This document shows positions 10,630 to 22,317 of a stretch of DNA of 64,000 nt, one piece after another. The notes under the pieces were generated by a model. The model worked only from the letters and a program-made list of their open reading frames with translations, was not told the origin of the DNA and did not search any database. Made by a program: the position numbers and the translations under genes. Source of the stretch: Apiospora phragmitis (taxonomy: Eukaryota > Ascomycota > Sordariomycetes > Amphisphaeriales > Apiosporaceae); assembly GCA_038363925.1 (NCBI GenBank), contig JAQQWL010000006.1, positions 1,778,501 through 1,842,500 on the forward strand. The letters run 5' to 3'. The first letter of the stretch is position 1, and each line of letters begins with the position of its first letter.

Positions 10630-11351
10630 TGGGGATCGACATTGATACGCCAAATTACGCTCTTGCTATTTCAGTCTAGACGATGATATGATGAGGACGA
10701 TGGTTATGAAGTGTATATTAGCTACTGGCGCATCTAGCATACCCACGACCGAGACACAATGATTCATAAAATATTCACTGTTCATCAACCGTTTTTGATA
10801 TGTTTATCCTACTGAATTATATTAAGGTAGATATCTCTGTACCAGCCAGCTTCTATTGTCGGCTATCTCGTACCTGGGTATCCAATTGTCAACTCGACAC
10901 TGAAAGGAAGTCAAGTGAGCAAACAACACTGGGTTTCATCTATTAGTAGTGTCCACATCCATTAATAATCAGGGGACATATGGACTCTTCTTTGTAATTC
11001 GGGATAAAAGGCTCGCTGCTCGTGTTCTTCCAAATCAGATCACTTGTACATAGATCGCTTGCTGTCCTGCCAGGAAATATCTCTCGCTGGATCGGATTTT
11101 TTGTGTTTTCAAAGCACATGAAAGGCACCCATGATTACTTGGTTGACATACAGTTACTGGCAATAAATTAGAATATACGTGTCTAATACAGGCCAGGAGT
11201 CATCACTTCCCAAAGCTGTTGATTAGAGTCAAAGGCGTCTCGGAATTATGTCATTGCATTACCGAGTGTTTCTCCCGGAACTGAAGGATCGTCTGATTTC
11301 TTGTATGCTCTACTAGCAGATGGTGATGCTTTCCTCCCTTTTTCTGTCATC
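10630..11351. other. convergent intergenic spacer
   Basis: It lies between the 3' ends of the 2EXR gene and the CBM9-like gene. No gene is seen. Confidence 0.5.
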
Positions 11352-12056
11352 TCAAATGAATTCCACATGTCCAAAGAAGGGCGTGATATGGAAGCTTGCT
11401 TTATCCGGGAAGCTCCACGCACCCAGTGTCTGGTTGGGGAACGTTTCCGGGGCCACGACGGTGCGGAAGAAGTTCATGCGCCATTTGGTGCCCTGGGCAG
11501 ACCCGTTGTCGACGTTGAAGAGGCCGAGGGGGATGGAGACGCTCGAGCCCCAGAGGTGCTGGTCCTTGTCCAGCATAGTGAAGGCGGTGAAGCCCGCCTC
11601 GAGCGTGTTGTTGATGAAGAACGTCTCGAAGGGGGCACCGTCGGCCCGCACCTTGGTCGGGTTGTAGATGAAGGCCTGGAAGGTAACGTTGTTGGGGTTG
11701 ACCTCGAACTCCAGGTAGGTCTGGGGGTCCTTGTCGCCTAGAGCGATGAAAGTCTCCATGACCTCGTACTCCCAGATGGCTTCGTTGGTGCCCTGCGACC
11801 GGTCGTAGTAGAAGTTGGTCTCGTTGTGTGCCGAGAAGGCCAGGTTGATGCTGTCGTTGGTGTAGCAGAGCGCCACCTCCGTGGGCGGGAAGTCCGTCTG
11901 GTCCGGAACGGTCTTGTTGTATGAAGCTACGGCGAGCATGGGGCAGGCCGAGACTTGAAGGCTGGGGGGGCCGGTGGAATATGCGGCCAAGGCTTGGCTG
12001 GCCAGGAGAGTGGCCGCCATGGCGACGGATGAGGCCCAGAGACGCAGAGACATCAT
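11352..12056 (-). CDS. secreted CBM9-like (carbohydrate-binding domain) protein
   Basis: A single exon of 234 aa. The N terminus is a signal peptide (M-M-S-L-R-L-W followed by an Ala/Leu-rich core, likely cleaved after A-L-A near residue 24). The rest is a beta-rich domain with W-E-Y-E-V-M-E-T-F-I, Y-L-E-F-E-V-N-P-N-N and W-R-M-N-F-F-R-T segments. This is the pattern of fungal proteins annotated as family-9-like carbohydrate-binding (DOMON-related) secreted proteins. Several N-x-S/T glycosylation sites are present (N-K-T, N-E-T, N-V-T, N-Q-T). It is probably extracellular; the ligand is unknown. A G-run-rich element lies about 270 bp upstream of the start. Confidence 0.75.
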   Translation of the reverse strand: MMSLRLWASSVAMAATLLASQALAAYSTGPPSLQVSACPMLAVASYNKTVPDQTDFPPTEVALCYTNDSINLAFSAHNETNFYYDRSQGTNEAIWEYEVMETFIALGDKDPQTYLEFEVNPNNVTFQAFIYNPTKVRADGAPFETFFINNTLEAGFTAFTMLDKDQHLWGSSVSIPLGLFNVDNGSAQGTKWRMNFFRTVVAPETFPNQTLGAWSFPDKASFHITPFFGHVEFI

Positions 12057-13397
12057 GATGGGGGTGAAAGCTTGTTGAAGTTGCAGATAGAATCTGGAAT
12101 GGATGTTTGCTTGTAATAGCAGGGTTCTTGCTTGTGGGCCTACTGCTAGGGTTGTGTGAACAGTCGGGAATATTTTGGTAAGAAGAACTCGTCCCTCGGT
12201 TGCACATCAATGGGTGTTTAAATACCTAGGTAGAATAGCTCGATGCTGACGCGGGGATACTGTGCCTTACACTCAATTGCTTATTCTATTCAAATTGGAA
12301 GGAATGCTGCTTACCTAGGTACGGATGGGGAGGGGGGGAAGGGGGGATTACCTACTAGCAAAGGGATGACCTGTCATGTCGCGGGACTTGGGGCCAACGC
12401 CACACACACCCTTTGACGGCTAGAATGACATGTTCCGTATCATTATCCATGACCATGGTGACTGTGAGATGTGCCTTGCAGATGCTAGTGGTAGGCCGTA
12501 CCGGGGACAGCCAGGGTAGTCATGTGTGCCAAGACGGGCCATGATCCCCTCATTAACCGTGATTCGCCAACAAAAATCCCCTTGCTCAAAACGGTAGGTG
12601 AATCAATCCTTCGGTTCCGAGTAACGTTACTTAGATAATCACCTGGGTCCGCCTAAGGGGATCACTTTCATGTACAAGGATATGCCGCATCGATATGGCT
12701 GTTCATCTGCATGCGTGCTTCACCTTTAAGACAAGGTGAGCCATGCCATGTTCCAAGGACATACAACTATACCAGATTAGATTGTGTCACACAAAGTCAC
12801 TTGCTTTCACTGCCATGGTAAAGATTGGAAACGGCAGCGATACTCTATAGCCATTTTCTGGTGGTCTTTAGAGTCTTGACAGTCCAGAACATGTCTATGG
12901 CAGTGCGTGGAGAACAGAGGTTACGAAAGAAGACGCCAGAAGAAGAGTGTCATGGCTACATGTAGCTATTAGATGTCAAGTCAAAACCTGTGATAAGTGA
13001 AGGAGCAAGGTACGAAGGATGTCCAATAGTCATTTATAGCAGTTGAGAGGAAACTGTATTGCTCAGCACTTCCCCGGGCAGAACTAACATCCAGGAGGTA
13101 CTCTGATCAGCAAGATGACTTTAGAAGAACAATCGAAATGATTTTATGTGCTTGATCTTTCTGTGCCTGATCAGACAGGGGCTGACCAGTTCATTTTCAC
13201 ACCTTGCAGAAAACCAATGATCTACAAATATCTACGACAAAGCAAGTAAACCAAAACGACACGTACTTTCTAGACGTATTGGTTACAAACCATCTAACAG
13301 GCAAGACATTAAATAAAGGGTCATGGTTCCACACGAGGTTGAGATTATTCACAACTGGTAAGTACTGGGGTTAAACCACACCATTCGGAGCCAGCAC
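12057..13397. other. intergenic
   Basis: This holds the promoter and leader of the CBM9-like gene, a G-rich element at 12327-12346, and about 1 kb with no supportable gene. Confidence 0.5.
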
Positions 13398-13766
13398 ATG
13401 TTCTACGCACCCCCTTGCTTCACATACGTAATCTTACGCCCCGTCAACAGCATGGAAATAACCCTATTGGCATGGAAAGAGATCAAGGGACCGACAGCAA
13501 AACAAGACCCAAACCAACAGGCGCCACCACGGCTACCGTGGATATCACGTGGGCGCGGCATGGGCCGGGGGTGGACGACAGAGGACTTTGAGCAAGAGGA
13601 GCGCACTTTCCGAGCACGAAATCGAGACCTGCCGCCTTATGTCGTGATGCGTGATGCATGGGGTGATATAGTGCCGGACGGGACGCGGCTGATCCGGGAT
13701 GGGCTACAGGAGGCTATGTTGGAGCCGCTTAGTGATGTTGAGACTGGCGAAATGACGGACTCCTAG
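13398..13766 (+). CDS. small hypothetical protein
   Basis: An open frame of 122 aa (ATG 13398, or 105 aa from ATG 13449). The second half is hydrophilic and has a coherent, acidic composition: W-T-T-E-D-F-E-Q-E-E, then L-P-P-Y-V-V-M-R-D-A-W-G-D. There is no signal peptide, membrane segment or known domain. The 3' end faces COG6 with a gap of about 210 bp. It could be a real small gene, the last exon of a larger one, or chance. Confidence 0.35.
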   Translation: MFYAPPCFTYVILRPVNSMEITLLAWKEIKGPTAKQDPNQQAPPRLPWISRGRGMGRGWTTEDFEQEERTFRARNRDLPPYVVMRDAWGDIVPDGTRLIRDGLQEAMLEPLSDVETGEMTDS

Positions 13767-13979
13767 GAGTTATAAGTACTTCAACAAGCAGATAAGCGAA
13801 GAGAAGATATCCGCAAGCCGTGTTACATGCAGAACCACTTGAGAATATGCAAAAGAAGACAAGCCTCATGAAGTGGCTTTCTTCACATGCCTTATTACGA
13901 TGGTCAAAAACAAATTGAAACATGGCTGTCTTGTCATGGTAGTGGCATTGCCCTGACTTCCAAGTCGCTTTTCCTGTGT

Positions 13980-16112
13980 CTATGACAATAATACGCGTAT
14001 CTCTCCGGTAGTTCTAGGGAACAGAGCCCGGAAACTTGGCGCGTCCTGGGCCTCGCCATCCTGCTTCTTGGGGCTCGACTTCTGTTCCGCTAATTCATCT
14101 GCAAGGATGAGTAGCTCCTCCACGTGCTCGAAGTCGACGCAGAACTTCTCGGCCGCTTCTTCCGTCACGTCACGCGCCAACTTGGAGTCCTGCAGGTGCC
14201 GTAAGTTCTCCATGGCATCCATGAGCGCCGACGGCAAGAAGTCGTCCAGGTTTTGACTGGCAGCTGTCAGAGCCTCGGGCCTCAACTCTTCCAGAGATCG
14301 CATCTTCGGGACAGCCGCTTCTGCAATCGGCAAAGGCTCTAGCGCGCTAAACAGCCTATCAAGACCAGACTCTGTTCGGAGGTACGAATATTGCCTGCTT
14401 CGGAGGCTCTCGGCGTGCTGGTCGATCGTAGTCTGGAGCTGCTCGATCCTGCGAGAAGTAAAGTCGAACGGCGAGAGAGCGCTCTTCGCCGCTGTCAAGC
14501 AATTGATGAGGAACACAGAGCTGGAAGGTGCCTGTATGTTCTTTGCCATGTTCTCGCAGCCAGAAAGGAATGGATCGAATGATTCGGCAAGGATAGGCTC
14601 AAAATCCGCTTCCCGGTCGCCCGATGACGATAGTGACGTCTCGTAGGTCTTCATGATCGATGTCAGTTGTTTCAACGAGTCCTGCAAGAAGTCCGGCGGA
14701 CCCAGATCCGATGGGGTATGCTGGAATTCGCCCTGTAATGTAGCGATGTGATCCCGCATCAACGAGCGGAATTGCCGGAGCGCCTCGGCCTCGAGATTTG
14801 TCATCGATTCCAGAAGAACCGACTGAGCTCCTAAGAGTTTCGAGAACGTCACTCGATAGAAGTTCAACAGGTTCGCCATCTTGTAGGCCAGAATGGTGTC
14901 CTCGTTGGTCTGGATCACTTGTTCGACTCGCTGCCGCAGGATGCGCGCTGCGCCTGCGACGTCCCGGTCCACCAATTCGTTAAGTGCCTTGACCGGGTCG
15001 AAACTGGGAGCGTCGCCATCTGTATCATCTGACATAAGTCGCCATAGTTCATTTTCTCGTCCTTCTTCGATACCCTTGACGATGTCGCCTCCTTCCGACA
15101 CAAACAAGACCTCGAGAGCTTCACGTTCGCTCACAGCAGCCGAATGTTGCCATGCGAGCATATCGCCCACATAGCGCAGGAGGTCATGGGCAACTAGCTC
15201 GATTGGCTTGACCGAGTGGTCTTCCCGACCCGCTGCCGATGTGCCCGTCAACGCCAGGTAGAAGGCATCCGATAGGATCTGCTCTCTAGCTTCAGCGAAG
15301 AAATCCAGACAGTTTTGGAAGAGAGAAGGTCGTTCAGCGAGGACGCGGAGTGCGCGTCGCACGGACGAGTTGATCTGGGGGTTTTCCAGGTTGAGAGTCT
15401 TGAACTCCTTTTGAATCCAGCGATACAACTTCTGGAATGCTTGGTTCAGGTTTTTGGTCGTCCGCTCCATGACGTCGAGCCCCAAGGTCTGGTTTTCGAA
15501 GCCCAAAAGTACTTCGCAGTCGTTGAGGATCTTCTTGGCTTTTGCTAAGGCGCGGAAGAAACGATCGTCGACAGGCTCCGAAGTTAGTGTCAAAGCGGCG
15601 ACCTCATCCTCGGTAAGAACGAAGTGCTCCTGGAATGCCTGGAGAAGTTGTTGCTTGGTCTCGACATCTCGCCTCTGGTTGATCAGGGAAGAAGCTTCTT
15701 CGAGCGTGGTAGAAGTAGCCGAGTGGGCAGCAGAGACGTGACTCTTCATTTCCCGGTAGTTCTTGTTGAGTTTGTCGATGGTGTGACCTATTCGACGCAG
15801 CTGCTCCGCTACGCGCCCGAACTCGGTGATGATCTCACCGTTGCTCTCGATGACCTCCTTTTGGACGTCCAGCCGTAGCTGACGGCGGGTCTCGGCCGCA
15901 TTACCGATGCCACGCTGATCCAGGAGACCGAGGGCATCGCGGAATTCAGCATCCGCGTAGGAAGTCGACAGGACCGTGGTGAATTTGGAAGTGAGCGGAT
16001 TGCTGGACCTCAGGGCCAGTCCGGGAGTGGACGGCGTCCCGGGAGATGCGACTCCGGAACCTAAACCGTCTCTTGGGGGAAGCTGCAGACTGGCTGCGCC
16101 ATTGGATGCCAT
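13980..16112 (-). CDS. COG6: COG6, conserved oligomeric Golgi complex subunit 6
   Basis: An intronless gene of 710 aa, the usual length for fungal Cog6. The N-terminal 60 residues are Ser/Gly/Pro-rich. Then follow [11 protein letters not shown] and [13 protein letters not shown], the start of the Cog6 N-terminal coiled coil (residues about 75-160). Further motifs are [19 protein letters not shown] and W-I-Q-K-E-F-K, all Cog6-like. The long C-terminal helical part fits the family. Cog6 belongs to lobe B of the COG tether, which recycles Golgi enzymes by tethering retrograde vesicles; the complex acts at the cytosolic face of the Golgi. It stands head to head with ATG9 across 990 bp. Confidence 0.95.
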   Translation of the reverse strand: MASNGAASLQLPPRDGLGSGVASPGTPSTPGLALRSSNPLTSKFTTVLSTSYADAEFRDALGLLDQRGIGNAAETRRQLRLDVQKEVIESNGEIITEFGRVAEQLRRIGHTIDKLNKNYREMKSHVSAAHSATSTTLEEASSLINQRRDVETKQQLLQAFQEHFVLTEDEVAALTLTSEPVDDRFFRALAKAKKILNDCEVLLGFENQTLGLDVMERTTKNLNQAFQKLYRWIQKEFKTLNLENPQINSSVRRALRVLAERPSLFQNCLDFFAEAREQILSDAFYLALTGTSAAGREDHSVKPIELVAHDLLRYVGDMLAWQHSAAVSEREALEVLFVSEGGDIVKGIEEGRENELWRLMSDDTDGDAPSFDPVKALNELVDRDVAGAARILRQRVEQVIQTNEDTILAYKMANLLNFYRVTFSKLLGAQSVLLESMTNLEAEALRQFRSLMRDHIATLQGEFQHTPSDLGPPDFLQDSLKQLTSIMKTYETSLSSSGDREADFEPILAESFDPFLSGCENMAKNIQAPSSSVFLINCLTAAKSALSPFDFTSRRIEQLQTTIDQHAESLRSRQYSYLRTESGLDRLFSALEPLPIAEAAVPKMRSLEELRPEALTAASQNLDDFLPSALMDAMENLRHLQDSKLARDVTEEAAEKFCVDFEHVEELLILADELAEQKSSPKKQDGEAQDAPSFRALFPRTTGEIRVLLS

Positions 16113-17102
16113 GCTAGGAAAGCAAGGAGCGGGAACGTGGGCTTTTGTGACTGCGAGTATAGGAGAGTTTTGCCAGCCAGCACCCGTCTCTAGTCCAAAG
16201 GAGCTCCTGCGTCGCCCGCCCGAGCTGAAGTTTATGAGAATATCGTGGAAGTATTTTGGCGTCTATCACGACCAAAAGGTCTAAAGGAGCTTCCCGCCAA
16301 CTGTCCGGACTAGACCCCTTCTTTTTTGGGCGGTACGGTGGGCCGTGGCCAGTACTTCGGTACATGCAGGGAACCTTTAAGTATGCTATGTTGCATTAGT
16401 GGACGGAGCGCCAGCTGGTGGGATGCAATTTACGAAATCCCATACTATCGATTCCATTTGAACCACCGGCAGCATCTGTCCATTTCGTGTCCATTCGAGT
16501 ACGGCGGAGTGAGGAAAGAAGCTTGATGATATAATTTTATTTCTAGATGAATTCAATGTTATTGATTCCACTTCCCTTGAAATGTCTCTACATGCACTTG
16601 GGCCTGAGGCTGGCTCCCTGGCAGCGCAGGCCTGGCAGCTGGCAATGACGACACCAGCGCCCAGGAGGTTGATTGACGTATTAGGCACGCGGTGTGCGGT
16701 TGCCTCTGGTATTCGGCCGTTAGCGGCGTCCAGCTGATCATCCATCATCCATCGATAAGGCGGAACGCAGCAGCTGATTGTTCCTCAAGACAACAACTCG
16801 TGGTCCGCAAACCGTCACAGCCTTCTTTTTTTGTGGTTTTGGTGGCTGTTTGCTCTTTTCTCTTGGGGATTGCTCCCATCATCATTATAATATGAATCAG
16901 CTTTGAGTAAATCTAGGGCCAAAGAAGCTGGAGGCCTTGACGCACCATCAGCCCTTCAACTCCGTGGTTCGCCGCAGCCTTTCTTCTTCCTCTCGTTCCA
17001 CCCTGACCCTCGGGATGACAGTGCTATAAACAACGGACCCATCCTGCCAACGTCTTCGGATCTAACATAGTCTAGTCATTTCCCCGTTTGCCAAGCGACG
17101 AG
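16113..17102. promoter_or_regulatory. shared divergent promoter region, COG6 / ATG9
   Basis: This 990-bp gap lies between the two start codons and must hold both promoters. No gene fits here. Pyrimidine-rich stretches precede the ATG9 start (about 16975-17100). No specific operator can be named. Confidence 0.6.
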
Positions 17103-20010
17103 ATGGCCGGCAACCTGTTCTCCCGTTTCGTCCCGGGCAAGGACGATCGAGCCTACTACGACCAAATCCCAGATGACCACGATGTCGACATCGAGAACCG
17201 CGCCGGTCTCGCTCTTGACGAAGAAAACCTTACCCACGATTTCCACCACGACGATCTTCATAATGTCGGAGGGCTCGGCTTAGAGGATAGTAGGATCTCC
17301 AGCGGCAGCGTAATACCACCCACCACTCGTAATGCTCGCAGTGCGCCGGGCAGGCGACGTAGACATGACGCAGGGACAAGGTGGCTGTCCGTGGACGACG
17401 ATGGAGATAACGAAGTGCCCGCATCACTGTTGGTAGAACACCACCCCTCAGCTCCAGCCACGGGCAGTAATCCCCGAAGGACGGGTGCTCAATCATCCAG
17501 GCATGCCACTGCCCCGGGTCCTTCCAGCCGGCGGAGTCAGGCGCAGTGGGAAACTGCTCAAGCTCAACAGCCGTTACATCCCGACGATGGCTATGGCGAT
17601 CCATTACGCGGCCTGCCGCCCAACGGTATCCCCGCCAGACGGGGTGGGCTGAACATCAATCCTCGAGATAAAGCTATGTACAGATGGGCTAATGTCCAAA
17701 ATCTTGACATCTTCATCGGTGAGGTCTACAACTACTACCTGGGCGCTGGACTGTGGTGCATTCTGCTTGATCGCGTCTTGCATCTGCTGTAAGTTCCGCA
17801 TTTCCATACAACTTATACGATGGGTCGTTTTTATTGACCAGAACTTACAGCAAGGTCGTGTTCATCGCGATTCTCTTGACGGTCCTCAGCCAATGTATCG
17901 ACTTTTCGAAGATTCGCGACAGCAAGAGTCTATCGCAGGTTATGATCCCCAAATGCACCAAGAACATGTGGGGTATATGGAACTTGGGCTTGTGGTTGTG
18001 CAGTTTCTACGTTGTATGGCAGACGATCCAGTTCGCTCTCGACGTACCCCGCCTCATGCACATCCGGGACTTCTACACGTATCTACTGGAGATCCCGGAA
18101 GAAGACATGCAGACCGTATCATGGCAGGATATCGTATCGAGGATAACAGGTCTCCGGGACCAGAACGTGAAGACGGCAAGCAATATCACGCCCTCTCAAC
18201 GGCGCTACCTGTCTAAGCAGCTTGGTCGCCATATGGTTAGCCAATCGAAGGAGCGACTCGATGCCATGGACATCGCCAACAGATTGATGAGACGCGAGAA
18301 TTACATCATAGCATTATTCAATAAGGACGTGCTGGACTTCACGGTTCCCATCCCATTCTTGCGCAACCGACACTTCTTCTCCCAGACCCTTCTATGGACG
18401 TTGCATTTCAGCATTCTGGGCTTGGTGTTTGACGAATCCAACCAAGTTCGTCCCCAGATATTGAAATCCGATCATCGCGGACAGCTTAGTCGAGACTTGA
18501 GGGTTCGGTTTGCCTTTGCGGCGACAATGAACCTGATATTCTCCCCGTTCGTCGCCATGTTTTTGCTCATCGACTTCATCTTTACATACTATAATGTTAG
18601 TCTCCCTGCTTCCTGTCGCTGCTCAGCGCGGCACTGCTGACTTCTTTACAGGAATTCAAGACAAACGCATCTTTCTTCGGCGTCCGACAATACACTCCCC
18701 TAGCAGAGTGGAAGTTCAGAGAGTTCAACGAACTCCCCCACCACTTCAAGGAGCGCACGAACTTATCTTACCCCTTTGCAAAACATTATATGGACCAATT
18801 TCCCAAGAAAAAGACCGAGTCGGCTGCAAAAACAGTTCGATTCTTCGCCGGGGCACTTATCGCGATTATTGCGATCGTGGGTTTCTCTGACCCCGAGATG
18901 TTCGTCGACTTCGACGTTTTCCCGGGAATGAACGCTCTTGGCTTTCTGGCCATCTGCACGACTACCTGGGCAGTAGCCAATGGCATGGTATCGGAGGAGA
19001 ACGATGTCTTTGATCCAGAGTATGCCATGGAGAGTGTCATCGTTCATACCCGTTACGAGCCCGATCACTGGAGAGGCCGACTTCACAGCTACGATGTCAA
19101 GGCTGAGTTTGCAGAGCTCTACAAACCGAAGATCGTAATCTTTCTAGAAGGGATCCTCGGCGTGCTGCTAACCCCCTTGGTCCTCTTCTTCAGCCTACCC
19201 AAATGTTCTGACCAAATAGTCGACTTTTTCCGGGAGTTCACGATCCACGTCGACGGTCTCGGCTACGTGTGCTCTTTCGCTGTGTTCGACTTCCAAAAAG
19301 ACCCACGTAACACGAAGAAGCAGGGAGCTGCGCCCAGCGATGCACGCGAAGACTACTACGCCACCAAACATGGGAAGATGCAAGCATCCATGATTGGATT
19401 CTTGGACAATTACGTTTATAATCCAAGGAGTGGTTTGCCTGGCAACCAGGCCATGGGACCTGCCGGCAGGCATCAATTCCACCCACCACCTGCTTTCCCG
19501 GGGCTGAACTCGCCGACTCTTGCTGCTGATATGCGAGCTTCTCGTATGGGAAGGACCGAAGCCCCACGCAGCCGCGCACCTCACAATGCACATCCAGCAG
19601 GCAAAACACCTCGTTTCGGACCGGCGTTACCGCAACCGTCGCCAATGACGTCCATGTTACTTGACCCGCATAACCATCCCTCTTCGTCCTTTGTGGCAAC
19701 TCGGGCCCACCAGCGACCACGCCAACAGCGTGCTCCCCATCTCGGCGAAGGGGGTATCACTGAGGAGTCCACAGACGATGCTCGTGCAGCAAGCGTTTTG
19801 CATCGACAAGAGACAGCTTTCGGAGAAGAAGATGTGGAAGAAAGCGTGGCTCGCCTAGGTGAATCAACCTGGGAAGATTCGCCACGACGAGGGCTCAGCC
19901 GTGAGAACAGCGCAGTTGCAACTGATGGCGAAGATGGGCCGGGTGTTGTCAAGCTCTTAAAGCAATTTCAACAGACACATATGAATGCTAGGGCTGGGAC
20001 GATACTGTAA
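17103..20010 (+). CDS. ATG9: ATG9, autophagy lipid scramblase
   Basis: Three exons: 17103-17788, 17851-18595 and 18652-20010, with introns 17789-17850 (GTAAGT...ACAG) and 18596-18651 (GTTAGT...ACAG). The phases match and give 929 aa. ATG 17103 (M-A-G-N-L-F-S-R-F) is the family start. After a disordered N-terminal 190 residues comes the conserved core: W-x-N-V-x-N-L-D near 17690, membrane helices at V-V-F-I-A-I-L-L-T-V-L and W-N-L-G-L-W-L, the reentrant segments, and Y-E-P-D-H-W-R-G-R-L-H near 19050. The C-terminal 200 residues are disordered. Atg9 is a trimeric scramblase on Golgi-derived vesicles that seeds the autophagosome membrane. Its neighbour COG6 is in a complex known to support Atg9 trafficking in yeast. 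Confidence 0.96.
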
Positions 20011-22317
20011 ACTCTCGATAATTACAGGAATGTCGTTTTCAGAGGTAACGCTTAGACAGTATGCACGGCAAGATACGAGGTGGCTTGAACGTTGTTGTAC
20101 CTTGACGTTGACGAACGGACTCGCCATATTAAATGTTGATGTGTTCGTCGTATAGTCATGATACCCGATACGATTTACAGTAGAGCTTAGTTGTCTGTAT
20201 GCGTAGCAACTTTCAGCATACGGGCTTCAACAAGTGCCATATTGCGCGAGTCGTGCCTCCGGCCATTGGCACGAACCAGCTGTCATGTGGACCATAGCAG
20301 AATAAGCAAGCGTACAGATAGATGGGTATCATACCGCGGCAACAGAATGGGTCCGACGGCCGAGGAACATCGGATCTTCGGTGAGATGAGGTACTCACTC
20401 TGAGCTGATCCATATGGTCGGCAGCACCTATTCATAGACGAATTACAGGATGGGTACTCCGTAGTGTTCATGTCAACCATGCGGCACAGATGTAGATATC
20501 GGCTCGAATCCTTCGCAACTATAAGTCGCGCAATGTGAAGCCATCTTATCTTGCCTCATGCCCTGCCTAGTCGGGTCATTGCTATCTTTAGCAATCTCGT
20601 CATTGCCGCTTTGATTTCCTTTCGAGTGGATGGATATAGCTTCATGCGAGTTGTCGCAGAGTTTGGATGTGGAACGTTCTGTCCCAGGCAGACACAAGTC
20701 CGGCCTGCCTGATTATCCATTGGCTTTCGGGTAGCCTATGGAGATATAATTGCTTGGCATTCTCCCGGTCTTCGAGTTGGGTTTGACTTGTCCACCATTC
20801 TGTCTCACAGCCCTGGTCAACTCGATTGGGGTCATGACCAAAGTGTTGATGGACATGTCCTTGCCCAAGAGAGTGCACACGGCTAATGCGAGATCAGGTG
20901 AACAGATACGACAGTTTCTGGACGACATAGTCGCTGATCTACTGCTTTTGGGTAGGAAAGTCCAGTGGTTGCCAATGTAAGATTTTGAATTGACCCGAGA
21001 CGGGCAGATGATGTCTCACTCATTGGATGGGGGGACCACTTCAACCAACTCCCTGGGCGGTGCTCAATCATTGGAGGGGACGACAAGGAGGAAGAGAAAG
21101 TCTTATCCGAAGTTCACAAGACCCGTAAGGGACATACCTAGATAGGTTTCCCACCTTTGGCAGCAAGGCCAAAGTTTTCAACTACTTGCGACGGAGTTGA
21201 CGCGTGGTCTCTGACGTTGTTGGCGGGTGTGAGCCCCAACGACCTCTGAACCTCGAGAGATTGCCCCTCCAGGGGAACCAGTCGGCCCAAGTGAGATGTC
21301 TCATCATATTACCATCTTCATTGCAGCACGCCTGCATAGCCTTTCTCCACCCAACCGGCCACAGGCGGAGAGGCTGTCTTAACCACAACTCAGTCTTTCC
21401 GACTGTCATGGACAGACAGTTGACACACATCGCTCTGTCGGTGCGCTCGTCACATCAGAGCCACGGCCCATCTTGGCTACGAGAAAGGCAGTGGCCGGCT
21501 CACATCCGTGTGCTTATATCTCTGATCCATTGCGGTAGGTGTAGCGGGGACTGGCCCCATCCTCTACAAGTCATGGTAAATACCGCATCACTGCGAGACA
21601 TTCTGTGTTGACCGTGAGGACCTCGACTTGGAGTGACTGTCTCCGGTTGATCCGAGGAGTATGGATTGATGCCAACTCGCAAAAGACTGCTAGCATCCCG
21701 GGCCCCCTGGTTTTCGAGGCTTACTTCCAGCGCCCCTTTCGTCGATACGGTCTGAAGCTTATCCAGTCATATATACTTCATGCTGATCAAGACCCTTACT
21801 CCCGGTGACGTCCCCCACAAGCATCGAGCCCGCATCTCACAGTATTTCCAAGAACATGCACATGCGCATGCACAGGCGCAGCCAAACCTGACTTGAATTA
21901 CTCTGTTGGCGGAAGCCTCCACGCCTCGATCCGAGGTCGGTCCCGGGAGAAGTGTCTCGCCGCTCAACTGATCTCAACACTCGGGATCACGGGGTACTGC
22001 TTCTTCTACTCCCCCGTCCGCCCTTCTGGCCTAATCGTTTCTAACCAGGCCTCTTCCCCAGGCTTCTCTTCTAATCAGGATAGTATAGCTATTCGATCCT
22101 TCGCTTCCTTTCCTTACTCGAATACTCTGTTCATCCCACCAACTCCTTACCCGTTTCAGTCTCAGCCTAAGTCAGCTCAACCTGGCTGCTGCTTAATCTG
22201 CTCGTTAGCTTCATTATCCTGAACAAGGAGGTTGGTACAAGCCTTAGCAAGTTTAACGTCAGACAAAAGCTCGAGACTTGGACACCAAACAAACTGGCTC
22301 AGCCACCTCCACGTCGA
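20011..22317. other. long intergenic spacer / leader of MFS gene
   Basis: 2.3 kb without a supportable gene. Short frames (for example 21204-21611 +, 20713-20928 -) have no recognised domain. The last 400 bp are pyrimidine-rich, like a fungal promoter and 5' leader. Confidence 0.5.

Noticed and set aside
11401..12210. 269-aa minus-strand frame overlapping the CBM9-like gene
   Set aside because: The other frame has a signal peptide and a coherent beta domain; this one is His/Gln/Arg/Gly-rich shadow.
20480..20520. TCGAATCC string resembling a tRNA T-loop
   Set aside because: No acceptor stem, D-arm or anticodon arm can be folded around it.
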